Below, piece by piece: positions 27,239-40,240 of a stretch of DNA of 64,000 bases (positions are counted from its first letter, which is position 1; every line of letters begins with the position of its first letter). The DNA is from Polytrichum commune. Its lineage: Eukaryota; Streptophyta; Polytrichopsida; Polytrichales; Polytrichaceae. The position numbers and the translations under genes are program-made. The DNA is taken from the NCBI GenBank assembly GCA_950295325.1, contig OX485807.1, positions 23,345,666-23,409,665 of the forward strand. Direction: 5' to 3'. Under the pieces are notes generated by a model. It did not search any database and was not told the origin of the DNA. It worked only from the letters and a program-made list of their open reading frames with translations.

Positions 27239-27774
27239 TGCCAAGGAAAACTGGAAAAGAAATTTTTTTGGGTTACACCCACTTTGTCAAGGGTCCACAA
27301 TATGAGACAACAAAATATGGTCAAGCATTACACTAATGTAGTTGAATGTTTTACCGCCGATAAATTTGCACATCAACATTGTGACCATGGTCATGACCCA
27401 AAATCCTATGCCAAGGAGGGTTACAAATATTGGACCATGATTTCAGATCTTTTGTGCAAAGAATCTTTGTAGGGGCATATTAATTTATCGTCGATGATAC
27501 ATCGGATGTAGATGCACCATGTGAAATGATAAACCTGTAAATTACTTGAGGATTGTACTAAGAATGTTTAATCTTCATAGCTTCATAAGAGGGGTTTTCC
27601 TAGACTTAGCATGCACGTATCACTAATATTAACTAGTTTGTAAAATTTTGATAACTTTATGATATATTTGTTATAACACAACATTTTTTTAATATAAAAA
27701 ATTTGTTGAGTCTTCGCTCTCTTTTTATTTTATGTTCCTTAAATTCACATGTTCATTCACATATAGATTTCACT

Positions 27775-28080
27775 ACTTAAATCATCAGTCAACTTCTTAA
27801 CCCACTTCTTGAATTATTAATCAACTCCTTAATCAACTACTCAAATCATTAGTCGACTCCTTAATCAACTACTCAAATCAATAGTCGATTCCTTAATCAA
27901 CTGCTCAAATCAATACTCAATTCATTGGTCAACTGCTAATATGGGCAATCAATTGATATTAAAAGCAATCAAGCATAGGCCGAATACTACTTTGGTAATC
28001 AACCATTTTTATTAACAATAAACCATAAGATCGATTAACGGGTGAATTGTTAGCATAGGTAGTCGATTGCTATCATAAAT
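27775..28080. repeat. Diverged tandem repeat (unit about 33 bp)
   Basis: Repeats of TCAACTACTCAAATCA followed by TAGTCGA-TCCTTAA, clearest at about 27815-27910 and decaying towards 28080. Confidence 0.6.
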
Positions 28081-31000
28081 AATCATTTTTATGTTGAAGT
28101 TATTAAAAACATATTGTGTGGTAAATTTCTTTTTTGTCAAAGTAACGTATGCTAGGCGTCACATCTTGATGTGATGCAACGTAATATTGTCATGTCCCTT
28201 ACAACATAATGTGATGAATAACATGCGATTCACATTCATTTATACATTCATTGATGTAATAATCTTTACATTTTTCAACTACCAACCATAATTTTAAAAA
28301 AATTAACTTAATTTTTAGTTTTTATACTGTTTTATTATTATTCAGAATGTTATAACTTAGAAATGTTGAATTTTTTTACTTTTTTATTATTCTTTGATTT
28401 CCGTACAGCATAAATCAATAGAATCACATGTATCTACAACCTCCACCTCCATTGTTTTTGTTTTTCAGATTTTGAATTTTAACGATAAATGGGGATAAAA
28501 GACTTGCCTAAATTTAATGATTTTTTTACATTTTTTACATTTTACATTATTCCAAAAAAAAATTAATATGTATAAATCCTTTCGTATTGTCATCCGCAAG
28601 ATTTTAAACTTACCAACACTCAATCATTATATACAACAACAACAACTATATATAAATCATATAAAGTTGATTTTCTCATACCTTGATAATCACCATGAGA
28701 TCACAATTTATTAATCTAACGTATTTTGAATAAAATTCACGAGATGGTCAATGATATCCAATAGTTGTTTTAAAACTATTATGTTTGTCAAAACTATTAA
28801 GTAGAACCAAATGGTAAAGTGTTTTCAAAATTAATGTAACATAATATATTGACAAACTCAAATCAAATCCGTATTATGAACTAGACTATCAACGGCAATT
28901 TGACATACATTTGAGATACTTACATTATTTGTAGGCTCTACTTCATTAAAACAATTCTCAACCACTTATTTGTATTCAAAATTAATTGAAGTAAAATCAA
29001 TTAGCTAAGAAAGCTATACAAATGCTTCAAAATACAAAAATAAAATTAAAAATAGAAGGTTATTTACGAAAAAGAGAGTTCAGTAATGATAAGTAAATAT
29101 AGGCAAAGCCTAACAATATGCTATAATTTGAAGAAAGAAACATTATCTTTTATATTCAAGGTATTTTCTATTAAAATAATTATTCCAATTAGATTATTTC
29201 CTTTAAATAAAAAATAAATATATTATAATTGCACAAGGTCATATGCAAAAGATATCAACATGTAATTGGTTGGACTTAGAACATTTAGATCTAGACCGAT
29301 TTTGTCCATACTTTGTAATACATCACGGTGTAAGCAAACTACATTGTTTTTGTTTTTATGTCACACTGCAATTTTTACAATCTATTGATAAGGTATAATT
29401 AATTCTACATCGGTCTTTACATCATTTAAATTATTATTCATGTAAATGATATAATCTTAATAACAAGAGGTATAGAAGGGGAAAAAAATTATCTTACCAA
29501 ATGTTTGCATCGTATAGAAGAATTTTATGTCATTTACACATCCAAGGTTACAATCCTTATGAACATGTATATGGACTAATCATTTCAATTGGTACAGTGA
29601 AAATGTACAATAATATCTTCAAAATTAATGAACATAGCATGGATTAAATAATAGATGTTTGTAGACAATCATATGATATGTTAGAAGGCTTAAGACTTTT
29701 CAAACGCCCACTAAATAGAATACAACAATGAAGTCCGAAATACTTCATAAATATGTTTTTCCATATATTATTTTCATTAAAGTTATATTATGTGATGCAA
29801 AGCATGCTTAAAGATACTCATCTTTAAGAAGAAAAAAAAGAAAAACTATAATTTTATTTTATATCATGACAATGTCACCACTATGGCGTATGTGATGAAT
29901 AGGGCGTTCAATTTGGGCACATGCAAAATAAATAGAGTTTTGGTCTTGAATATGTGATGAATAGGATTATGGGCATGAATAGACTTCATCCACCTACAAC
30001 ATGCGTCAACCATGGAAGTATGTAAAGAAACTCTAAAATTCTCAAAAAAATGGACACTCTGGCTTGCTTTTATGTCATCACTATCATGGTTTAAAAAAAT
30101 GAAGTGGTTTTATGTTTTTCAAGTCCTCGCAAAGTTGCTTCACAAAGGCCTTCTATTCTCCACCATGATTGAGAAATGTTGTACGAAAGGGTCGGCTTCA
30201 CATAGTACATATAAAAAATACTACATGAATATCAAGAACAAAATTGTTAACCAATTTTTTAGGAATTATTGTAGGTACAATGTTTTTAAGGGTTTAACCT
30301 AGGGTTTAACCTAGTATTTTTTATTGCAAGAAGATTCATGCTTAGGATAAGATTTTTTTGAATAATAGGCCAAAAGTGAACTCTCTATAAGGTTTAACAG
30401 TGATGTGAATATTTATAGTCAAGAGTTTAGATCTAAAGCAATTTAAATATGCACTTTGGCTATAGTAGATGTCAGTTTCTAGACTCCTTGTATTGTGTAT
30501 TCATTGTACTCATATTGTCCTATTGTGGCAGAATTATACTCAAAAGAGGTTTTTTTTGTGGACTCAGAGTTGTGCATGTGTTTTAAGTGTAGGTATAAAT
30601 GTGTGTACTCACTTTTGATTCATGTATACAACTCATTAGTAGTATATATTGGACTCTTTAACATTTTGGTGATGTGAGGCCTAAACCCCCCCCCCTTTTG
30701 TGTGCGTCGTAGTCCAGGGGAAGGTTTATAACCTATACATGTGATTTACCTCAGTCAACTCTAATGAATCAAACTCTTGCTTCCCGTGTAGTCATAAGAA
30801 GAATGTGAATCAAAGCCAACACAACAAAAGAACCTAAGCATTGAAAAATGCTTAAATCCTTGAGATCATCATTAACACCACATGATAACACATGTCAAAT
30901 CCCCTCCCTAATCCTACTAATTACCGGCTACTTACTAATGCCGGAATGGCACTACTTACCTAGCCCTATGCCCATTACAGATCTCCACTAATCCCCTAAC

Positions 31001-31085
31001 CCAAGACTAATCTCAGAAAATGCTAATCCCCGCCACTAAACCCATTTCCACTTCCTAAGTACCCAGACCCCTTCCGGCAGCCCTT
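28081..31085. other. AT-rich intergenic, no supported gene
   Basis: Very AT-rich with homopolymer T and A runs. The few open frames (up to 96 codons at 30012-30302) have no domain. Nothing functional is seen. Confidence 0.5.
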
Positions 31086-31088
31086 CTT

Positions 31089-31386
31089 AGTTAGCCCACA
31101 ACTAGTGGGATCCTTATAGGATGTACTGAACCCCTTGAGCCATCTTCAGTCTTGGGCATCTCACTGAGAATCTTACGCTGTTCGGGAAGCCCAGCTGCCC
31201 ATCATCGCCCGTCAAACACTTCGGTGCCACGACCTTCCCTCCGGTCGCTGCGATTCCTCTTAATCTAACACCCTGCCAAGCCTCCTCAGTTAACCCTCCA
31301 CTGGTAGAATTCCTTTAGGATCTACTGAACCTTTTAGGCCGCCTTTAGTCTCGGGCATCTCACTGAGAATCTACGTTGTTCGGGAA
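31089..31386 (+). repeat. Direct duplication of a roughly 100-bp GC-richer segment
   Basis: Copies at 31089-31189 and 31288-31386 share TTTAGTCTCGGGCATCTCAC-like text followed by TGAGAATCT-ACG-TGTTCGGGAA. The two copies sit about 199 bp apart in a region richer in GC than its surroundings (about 30900-32000). It could be part of an old gene or element; the type is not known. Confidence 0.6.
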
Positions 31387-33263
31387 ATCAAAGCTTGGCC
31401 ACCTGCGGCAGTTCCACGGCCGACTTCGGCATTTCATTGCGGCTGCAGCCTGGACTGGTTTTCTGTAGTAGTCTGCCCTCAGCAGCTAAGAGAAATATGC
31501 ACCTGGGTTCAGCTTCAACCAGGACAAACCCGAATTTGAGTGTCTGTCCTGCTCACTACGAATTTTGCTGCACATTTTCAAGCGTTAGTTGAGAACACTC
31601 CCAGCAGTGCGGTATCGAGCTAGCGGAACTCCCTTGTTAGCCTCCTTGGTCCAACAACATTCCCCATTCGAAGACCTCCCTTTCAATTCACATTTCACTC
31701 ACCCCTGAGATTCCTTCCTCCCCCTTCTGTTCTATCACTGCCGTTCCACTGCTCTCCAAATTTCCAACCCAAAATGATGTTGTTCTTCTGGGGGGCCTGG
31801 CCATTGGCCTAAAGCACACACATTTCCATCCAACCTTCGTTCTCCTCCTCATTCCGGCACACCCTCTACCTTCCGATCCCAGCTGCCGCCATCCTTTGCC
31901 GCCTCAGTCATCTCTCTCCTTGAACTCCCCTGGATCCCCTTACCCAACTGCCAGCCGTTCCCCACGGCTGGATTTCTCTAGGTTACAGTATCTAACGCCT
32001 AAAACGAACAACAGCCATCACCCAAAACAAATGGTGGCCATGCCCTGAATGAAGAGTGGCCATGCCCTAACTTGTTGATTTAAAGCCCAACCACACCAAT
32101 CCCAGCTCAAGACTTACCCAATTTAATAAGTAGCCCTCACACTAATTCTTCATTTCTCATCAACTAAATGCAACATTCCGGCTAGCACCTAATTCCAATC
32201 AAAACCAACGACTAACTCTTTTTATGTTTTTGAATAACTAATATAATTTCAACATCAAATACTAACAATTTTTAAGGTTTAACACACATGTGGGCACCTT
32301 ATTTGGGCTCACAGGTGACTATGTTGGGGTTGAGCATGTAACACATCTCAGCAAGTTAAGCCAAATTGATTCGCGGAGAATTTAATAAAAGGCTCGAAAG
32401 ACATCAACCAAGATAACAAACAAATACCAACATATTTTCATCTAGATAATGTAGACGTGTCCACGGAAGACCTCTATGAGGCAATGGGAGACATCACCAA
32501 GCAATTTTTTAAGCTAAACAAGTTCAAAAAAATTGATATGAATGAAGGGGGGCCAAGTATAAACCACGGATGCTACACCATTCACCCTATACTGCCACCA
32601 CCTTTGGTACCAAGTTCAATACCATTACTACCAAATTCTACTATACTTGCTCCAATACCTCCACCAAGAGGATTTTGGCCTTCCATACAAACCACATACC
32701 TACTGTATTGGTAATAGCCCAGTACCAATACACCCTTTTCCATTTATTAAGAAGGTACCAATACCCATATCGGAAAAAAAAACACCCATATCCGATTTTT
32801 GATAACAACGTTATCCGGATGCTTACTTAAAAACTTTCAACAAAGTGGCCACATAAAATAGCATAAATAGCGTACTCAACCAAAAAGAAATTTAGCACCA
32901 ACTTGAGAGAATTGTTTGGAATGCCTAGCGGTTATACCCTGCAAAATACTTGGCAATTATCTTAGAATGCCTTTTTGAGTTTGAGAATGCACATACTAGA
33001 TATGGTTTGCAATATATTATACAAGGGAACAAGGTGTTGGACCTTAGCAGTTTGATACTCAAAGGTTCAATATTAGTTGATACTACCAAGATGAGAAGGA
33101 TCATAGTGAAAGAGGACAAATATGCAATAATATAGACATGAGGAAGGGTCCCACCCACCCTCCGGATTTTTACAAGGTACATGGATATGTGGAATAATGG
33201 TTTGGCCTCTAAACATGAGGATGTTTTAAGAAATAATATAACTATGCTTGAATGTAAGCATAG

Positions 33264-33313
<50 letters not shown>

Positions 33314-34249
33314 AGAGCCTCCCTTGGATTGATGAGGTGGTTTTTGATAGTAGAAGGAACTGGCCCTTTAAGGACATAATTTTGAAAAATTGATTTGATA
33401 TAAAGGTTTCCTTGTTCATGTGTGAATGTACATGTGTAGAATATTCAACATTAAGAGTATTAAGGCGAGTTTTTAAAACTAAAGCACGGGGCACCATGAG
33501 CAGAAAAATCCTACCTTTAAAGGGACAAATTAAAATCCAACAAGTAACCAATGCCTTTGGTCCTAAACCTTGAATCCTATGTCATTAGGTCAAGACCCTT
33601 ATTACCAAACTAGGAGGTCCCGGTTATTGTGTCTGAAGTATTGGTTGTAGGCCCTTGAGCATTGATTGCCTAATTTGGGCATTGGGTAGTACACAAACTG
33701 ATTGCTAGCCATGTTGTCGACTAATTTCAAATATGATATGATGTGGAAGGGCATGTTAGGGGACTAGAACTAGCCCCTAATCAGTAAGTGAGCCAAAACT
33801 CATGTTAAGAAGGTTAAAAAGAATGGGGTTTGGAACCCTTGGAAACCAAGGGCGAAAGGAGAGGCAAACAATTAAGATCTTTGATTTGGATTTCTTGCTT
33901 CATGCAAGTCAACCTCTATTCCCAAAGTTGGTGATGGAGTTGCTTAACAAAATAGATGACTTTGGTTCAGGTGTGTTTTGTGGTTGACCTAATGTTTGTG
34001 ACCTTCTAAGCCCTCCATCTAACACACCACCTCCATTCGAGTGTGTGATGAGCTTCCCTCTCATAGGCTTTGGATGTGAGTACAATTCGATCCAACGGTG
34101 GGAGTTGTCACTGGTGCAGTAGTTGCTAGTGGAGAGTGAGGAATGGGTTGTACTAGACTATGTTCAAAATATCTGCAACCTTGTGGAATGTCAATACATA
34201 TTACACATCCTATTTTTGAAAATGATGGTATACAAAACCTAAGAGAGCT
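31387..34249. other. Intergenic, no supported gene; contains (CT)n 33266-33311
   Basis: A 46-nt CT microsatellite at 33266-33311 generates spurious Arg/Glu- or Ser/Leu-repeat frames on both strands. The 85-codon frame at 32457-32714 ends in a Pro-rich stretch and is not supported by any domain. Confidence 0.5.
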
Positions 34250-34396
34250 GTCAAAATTGTGAATGGTCTGCCTCACGTGTGCCCATGCCACCAACCAAAT
34301 CCAAGGAGAGGGTTAGTAATGCACACGAGGTGAATAACAACAAATTAAAACCCAATTGTTATCTATGTCACACAAACAAAAACAACATAATCATAA
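34250..34396 (+). repeat. Left half of a resident repeat split by the 14.9-kb element
   Basis: Nearly the same as 57327-57445. Shared text includes GTCTGCCTCAC-TGTGCCC, ATGCCACCAACCAAATCC, CACGAGGTGAATA and CCCAATTGTTATCTATGTCA. The match stops where the CACTA-containing inverted repeat begins. Confidence 0.8.
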
Positions 34397-34424
34397 AACA
34401 CTATATTCGTTAAATTGAGACTTT
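34397..34424 (+). repeat. Left terminal inverted repeat
   Basis: A 28-bp sequence containing CACTATATTCG at its third base; exact reverse complement of 49259-49286. Confidence 0.9.
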
Positions 34425-34926
34425 CTCTAGTCTCAAATTAATATATGGATCAAAGAACTTGAAGAGGCCCGAAACTATATTGTCAACAATCTCAATTATA
34501 TTATATGTTCTAATATCCCAAATCTATGATGTGCGGACATAAGCACATATGGTAGAGCACTCGACACCAACTTCATCAACAAAAACACATTGGGTAGAGC
34601 ACTCCAAACAAGTTTCACCCAAAAAACATATAAACTGATTTCTATTATTAGCATGCACAATAGAATATAGACATTGCAACATACAAAGTGCATGTAATAA
34701 ATGCATATTTCTTCATTCGACAATATAGTCCCAAACATAATAATAAGATGAACTTCATTTTTTTTTGAAATATAGTAAATGGATATTCATCCAACTCCAA
34801 ACAATATAGTATTCGTAAGTTCTACCCAAACTCTGCCCCAATTTTGAAGAGCACACATATGTGTAATTTATATTGCTATAATTACATATTAAACTATAAT
34901 CATGCTAACACAATCCTACCAACTTC
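34425..34926. other. Left subterminal region of the element
   Basis: Non-coding, AT-rich. It holds a short diverged direct repeat around GGTAGAGCACTC (about 34551 and 34595). It is also the 3' flank of the DUF7869 gene. Confidence 0.4.
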
Positions 34927-37900
34927 TCATTCAACGTGGGTTGCTTCTTGTGCAATCCGAGCAAGGTTGTCTTTTGCAAAAGTTATGTACTTTTGAGGGA
35001 TGGACACTGATCCACTATGGTTTTTCCGTGGTTTCCATGCTATGAATATGGAATCTGTATCTACCCAAGATGGACCGTGCTCAGAATCCACCTTCCACCG
35101 AAAGTTAGGGTTTGTATCCCAGCCTGTATAATGCCGAATCACATCTTCATTCCTTGCTGTCGGTCGATAGTACTCCACTTGTATCTGTCGAAAATGAGGG
35201 CTGGAAGTTACAAAATTGGGTTTGGACAAAGCTCTTGCCACCCACACTGGCTTTGCATATGTCTCGTCTCCAGGACGTAAAATGAGCATATAACCTTCAT
35301 GACAATCCACTGCAATGCGGAAAGATGGTGGTGGACGACTACTAGCCGGCCCCACGTAATGGTCGTCCACATCAAACTCCTCTCGAACCTCTCCATTTCC
35401 CAAAAGACTAGGCTCCGAAGCTTGTACATCGACTCGTGTTTGTGGCCAAAATCCATGCCTCAAAGTATGAGGGCTATCTTGGTGGAGGTCTGCCAAGGCG
35501 GCACGAACACGTGTCCAATAATGTATCCAACTCCCATAACGATGCCAACATGATCCGCCAACATCCGCTATTTTCAAACTCTCCCAATATTGTATGAAGC
35601 CTGATATACCTTTCAAAATATCCTCCAAATTCTTCATGGCTATTGGCTTGCAAGGCCTAGGCTCCCCATCCGGTAACATGGTCTTTCCATCCGCATCCAC
35701 GCGCCACACAAGAAGACCCTCCGGCGGGCTCCAGTCTTGTGTCGTGCACAACAACTTGTATTGCATGGCCGGGACACCATCGTCACGCATATAGAAGCGG
35801 AATTGTTGTGCCTTCGTATGCCCGATCAATCGGTGAGCTCCACTTCGAATATAAGGTTCTATAAATGCCTTGAAGTCTGGCACCTCCTCAATCATATGGG
35901 GGATGACCGGAACGTTATCCAAATCCATGTACGACTTCATCAATAACGGGATTGTAGGGAAATCCTCCTCCCGCAACTTCATGCTCCACCGCCCAAAAGA
36001 TGCATCAATATCATCGTGCGTGTGGCCTACCAATAGGAAGGACACAAAAACCTCCTTGAAAATGCCTTTCGCAACCAACAACGACCAATATGCAAAAACA
36101 TATCTACTTTTATTGTCCTTGGCACAATTGTCCAATTGGACACGCAAAGTGGGAGGCAACTTTTTGGCAATCACGGGATCACTGGGTGGCTCTGGCAACG
36201 AATGAAAGCATACATCTTTTCCATCCAACAACGCTTCATATAGAGGTGTTGAACCCGTGTTTTCAAATAACAATCCTGAAGAATAGGCTGGCGGTTTCTC
36301 TAAATCACGTAAAAGCCTTGCAAATGACCCTATTGTGTGGTTTGAATCCGCTGGATACAAATCAAGAGCATAATGAGCAAACTTGACATCACCGTGTCCA
36401 TGTGCAATCATTCCTGTAATGCCAACCCAACGTGATTAGATATAATTAAACCATTTTGAGTGAATCCATGTTCTCAAGTACATCACGGAATAAAAAACCA
36501 CAACATTTAGGATATGTCATGACATTGTTTCGAAGTTCACCTGTAACCGATACAGGCAACTTAAAAAACCCATCCGTGGCCTTGATTCGATTTGCAAAAC
36601 ATGGGGAGGCTGTTTTGGCATGGTCCATTTTATCATGGATGACCGTAAGAACCTCCAAGGGCCTGGAGATGGACAAAGCTCTATTTGTGTAATAATCATT
36701 ACGGTGTGCCTCTTGCATGTTTACGTGCTTGAAATAGTTCAATTGATGCGCTGCATATGACTCGGTACCCATCGTGTGTGCATCCCGGAGGCGCTTCAAC
36801 TTCTCGCAATTAGAGCACCTGGCAAATTTGTCCCCTTGTCTTTTTGTAATGTATTCGCTAAAGTTTTGTTTCTTAATTGCACTCAATTTTGACAATGAAA
36901 TTGGCTCCAACCCAATCTTCTCGCCAACTGCATTCACGTCCAACAATATGTCTTTCCATTTTGTGCCTGTGGGAAGAACTTTCTCCACAACCTTTTCACC
37001 GGTTGTGAGCGTGCGTGTTTTGTGCGGCATTGCATCGGCAAGGGGGACAATGATGGTTGCTAGAGTGGCCGTTGCTTGCCTTGTTGCTTCCCTAGGCTTC
37101 TTTAAACCCACATTACCATGGTGACGGGACCGGCGGCCTTCCTTGGCATAAGCAGCTTGTCGATAAAAGTCCGCTTTCGACACACCGTGAATGGTGTACC
37201 ATGCCTTACAACACACGTCCATGCTTTCAATGGTGATGACCTTGCGACCCATCCCATTCACATGTATCGCCCTATGGACATCAAGTTTTCTTGTGGATCT
37301 TAGACGGAAATCTCCAAGCCACATTTCTTCGCGGATGGCCTTCAATTTATCCCTTGGAAACAATTGGCAACAACGATGCACACAACAATCCTTTGTGGCA
37401 ACTTCTCTAATGGACTCCTCCCCGAGCAACCTTTGACGTTTACAATCAGTTGCAGACGGAGCAGGACGTGCCAATGTATCGTACTTTCTTTGACCCTTGC
37501 GCGGCCGCATGTTTGCTTGCACCTCCTTTTCGATTTGCATGTGTCGTTGCTCATGTTCACGCAAGCTAACTCCATCAATTGTGACATTCCTCAACGGCCA
37601 CCTGCGGAGGGAGAACCTATGAGTGGGATCCACCTCGGAATGAACGACCGACTCCAATATGACAACCCCAACGTCCTCGGTGCCAAGCGGGTTTTCATCA
37701 ATGCAATCTTGCGGATGGGTGTTACGGCAAATCCCCTCCGCCACAACAACTCCACTATCGTTAAGAAGTATCACCTCCAAATTCACCCACGAAGCCCTTG
37801 AAAGTCCCGTACATTCAACAATGGGACACTGCGGTACGGAAGACGAAGGTAAATCCAAATGATCTTCATCCGCACTGTCAGCCATAGTAGCCTCCCCGAC

Positions 37901-38005
37901 AATGTCTAAGTCATCATCAGATGCAGATGGCCAAGTGGCCATGTCATCAGATGACCAATCCCCAATTTCACTAAACCCATCCATTCTGCCTACACACATG
38001 AACAT
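34927..38005 (-). CDS. DUF7869-type RNase-H-like protein (putative transposase), two exons
   Basis: Exons 38005-36541 and 36413-34927 join across a 127-bp GT-AG intron (GTGAAC...TTACAG). This restores the continuous sequence LPVSVTG then MIAHGHGD and gives 983 aa without stops. An acidic N-terminus is followed by Cys/His-rich patches (CCVHRCC at 207-213, CSNCEK at 397-402) and then the conserved core: HDKMDHAKTASP (457-468), LDNCAKDNKSRY (582-593) and VGHTHDDIDASFGRW (617-631). The acidic residues D458/D461, D583 and D625 would suit an RNase-H-fold DDE/D active site. DUF7869 proteins are multicopy, transposon-associated proteins of unproven function; calling this the transposase is inference from its position. 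The first ATG may be 38005 or 37984 (MDGFSEIG). Confidence 0.75.
36414..36540 (-). other. Intron of the DUF7869 gene
   Basis: The reading frame on each side continues for a few dozen codons or less into this stretch. Splicing at GT (36540) and AG (36414) removes two frame-breaking stops and gives VSVTG-MIAHG. This is the only join that keeps the family sequence collinear. Confidence 0.8.
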
Positions 38006-40240
38006 TGAACATTGTCAAAAAATCACAAAAATTGTAGGTTCAAATCGAAGACCACAAAAACCATCATATATAAACAAAATTGCAAATACTCAGTGCTCAT
38101 GCCTTTCCCACCTAGTCTCCTTTGGACGTTAATTCAAACCTTCTGACTCAATTTCCCGCTTCTTGTCAATAATAGACAATGTATATTTAGCTTGGCTCTT
38201 CGTTGCCCCAACCATCAAATGAATAATTCAACATATATTATTTAAAGTTGTTACCACCCTAACTTGGTCAACACTATTCTTCAACTCTTTCATAATTAGT
38301 TTTATACATGAATACACCACCACCTTCCCTATTGCCATCTCCTTTCTCCTTTTATCATTGTTGTATTTTTTTCTCACATCCTTACTAATACTAAATTCCT
38401 ATATGTAACTTCCATATATCACCACAGTGGATATTTAGTGTTTGAGTTTACATTTAATGTTACTTACTCTCATAGGGTTAGTAATAGGAAGTGTATGCGT
38501 TCGTTTTAAGTGTATCAAACACTAACTATCATATAACTAAAAAGGATATAAAGATTTTGATACACTACATATGAACGCATACACTGAATACCAATAACCC
38601 TGTGACAATATGTAAGATTATATCTATTAAGGGGTTTTACTCTACTTGTAGTCAAACATTATGGTATATTTCAAACAATATATTGACAAAAGATGTGCAT
38701 GTATTACAAAACTTCATATACTAAAAGTCACTAAAAGTCACTAAATATAATAGTTAATGCAATTACTTACACTCTCACATGAGGACTTATATTTTGAAAA
38801 CAAATAATTAATGCCATGACAAACTTGAATAATTTGGCCAACTTTCAATTTCCGCTAGTTAAAAGAACATCTGTTGTGTTGTAATGTGTGCACCCAATAT
38901 TGCTTCATCCTCAAGGCTCCAAGTGTGACAATAACCTAGTACCTATGTGGAAGTCATTAATGGAACCATAAACCACAAATGACATTTGGCACATTCAATG
39001 TTTCAATGATGTTTGAACCTATCGTGAAGTCCCTTGAACTCTAGCAATGTGTGTGAGCAAAACATGCAAAGTTCAAAAGGTATGTCCTCATATCATTCAC
39101 AACATGAAATCTACCTTAAATTAATATATAATATTTCACTATTCCAAATAACATGTTAACATGAACAACATCCTATCTATTATAATCTAGTTCTTATGCT
39201 CTTCTTACCAGGTGACAAGGTTATAGGTTAATATTGTATCACCTACTTGTGAGCACAATATCATTTATTTCCTTTAGTGCGTTCATTCGTGAAAAACCAC
39301 ACATCCATCTTTCACGTTCGTGAATTAGGATGTTGTGATGACATTATACATTTGTATTGGAAACTACAAGCACCAAGGCCCATGTCATTTGACCTATGTG
39401 CCATCCAGTTATGGTTTGTGTTGTTTAGGGTTTAGGGTTTAGGGTTTAGGGTTTAGGCATCATCAAACATCAAATTGAATGTTTAAATGACTTCATATGA
39501 TATGTGAACTCCATGGGGTTGCAGTAGATACATTTGTAATCATTTGTTTCTCCCATGTACTTCAAATGTGAACTTCTAAGTACATATATTAATGTTCACT
39601 CTAATGCTACTTGTTAGGGTATCCATTATAGACTAGAGCATTGTCCTCTACCAACAACCATCATATAAATTACAATACATAATCCTAAACTGTTAACCAT
39701 GTGAATGGTTACCATATTTATATTATTGCACCGTGTAATTGCCTTTGTGGATTGCAATATAATTATGACTTACTCCTCTTAGACTTTGTAACACTCTCAT
39801 ATGATTCCATAAATTACATTATTCATACACCAAAACGATAATGGCTACATTCTACGATGTTATCAATTCCAACGGGTGATCATTCAATTGAACACCATTA
39901 AAATATGAGTTGGCGATGGTGTTAATTTTGTGGAATACCTTAGTCCACGTAGGTTTTTGAGTGGTATTGAATTGCCGCTAATGAATAGCGGGTTAGAAGG
40001 CCGGGGCCGGGCGGCCAAGAGAGGCGCCGGCCCTCCTATGTCCCGCACCTAGGGGCAAGGACAACCAGGAAGGCAATCTGCCTAGGGTGGCAGGTGTCAA
40101 CACCACAAGCCTCGCGGGCAACCACCTTAACCAAGGAGGTGTCGACACCTGGCAGGGTGTTGGCCCGCGAGGCTTCTGAGCCGTTGATGGGCCCGGCGCA
40201 ATCTAATGGCCCGGATTCGAGGGTTTAGGGTGACCCCTTC
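38006..40240. promoter_or_regulatory. Divergent intergenic region with telomere-type repeats and GC-rich promoter
   Basis: Lies between the 5' ends of the two divergent genes. It contains 4.9 units of TTTAGGG at 39424-39457 and another GGGTTTAGGG at about 40220-40230 (telo-box-like). The last 240 bp are strongly GC-rich. They hold two palindromes, GGTGTCAACACC (about 40092-40103) and AGGTGTCGACACCT (about 40137-40150), and an inverted pair AGCCTCGCGGGCAAC / GTTGGCCCGCGAGGCT (about 40109-40123 and 40159-40174). Telo-boxes are common in plant promoters; here they may drive one or both genes. Confidence 0.5.

Noticed and set aside
32925-33551. 208-codon minus-strand protein
   Set aside because: Its central Arg/Glu repeat is the (CT)n microsatellite at 33266-33311 and the rest has no domain.
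36411-36540. Two separate genes (519 and 494 codons) on the minus strand
   Set aside because: The last 30 residues of the first frame are intron; splicing gives one continuous DUF7869 protein.
39424-39457. Telomere or chromosome end
   Set aside because: Only 4.9 TTTAGGG units, surrounded by ordinary sequence inside the element; better read as interstitial or promoter telo-box repeats.
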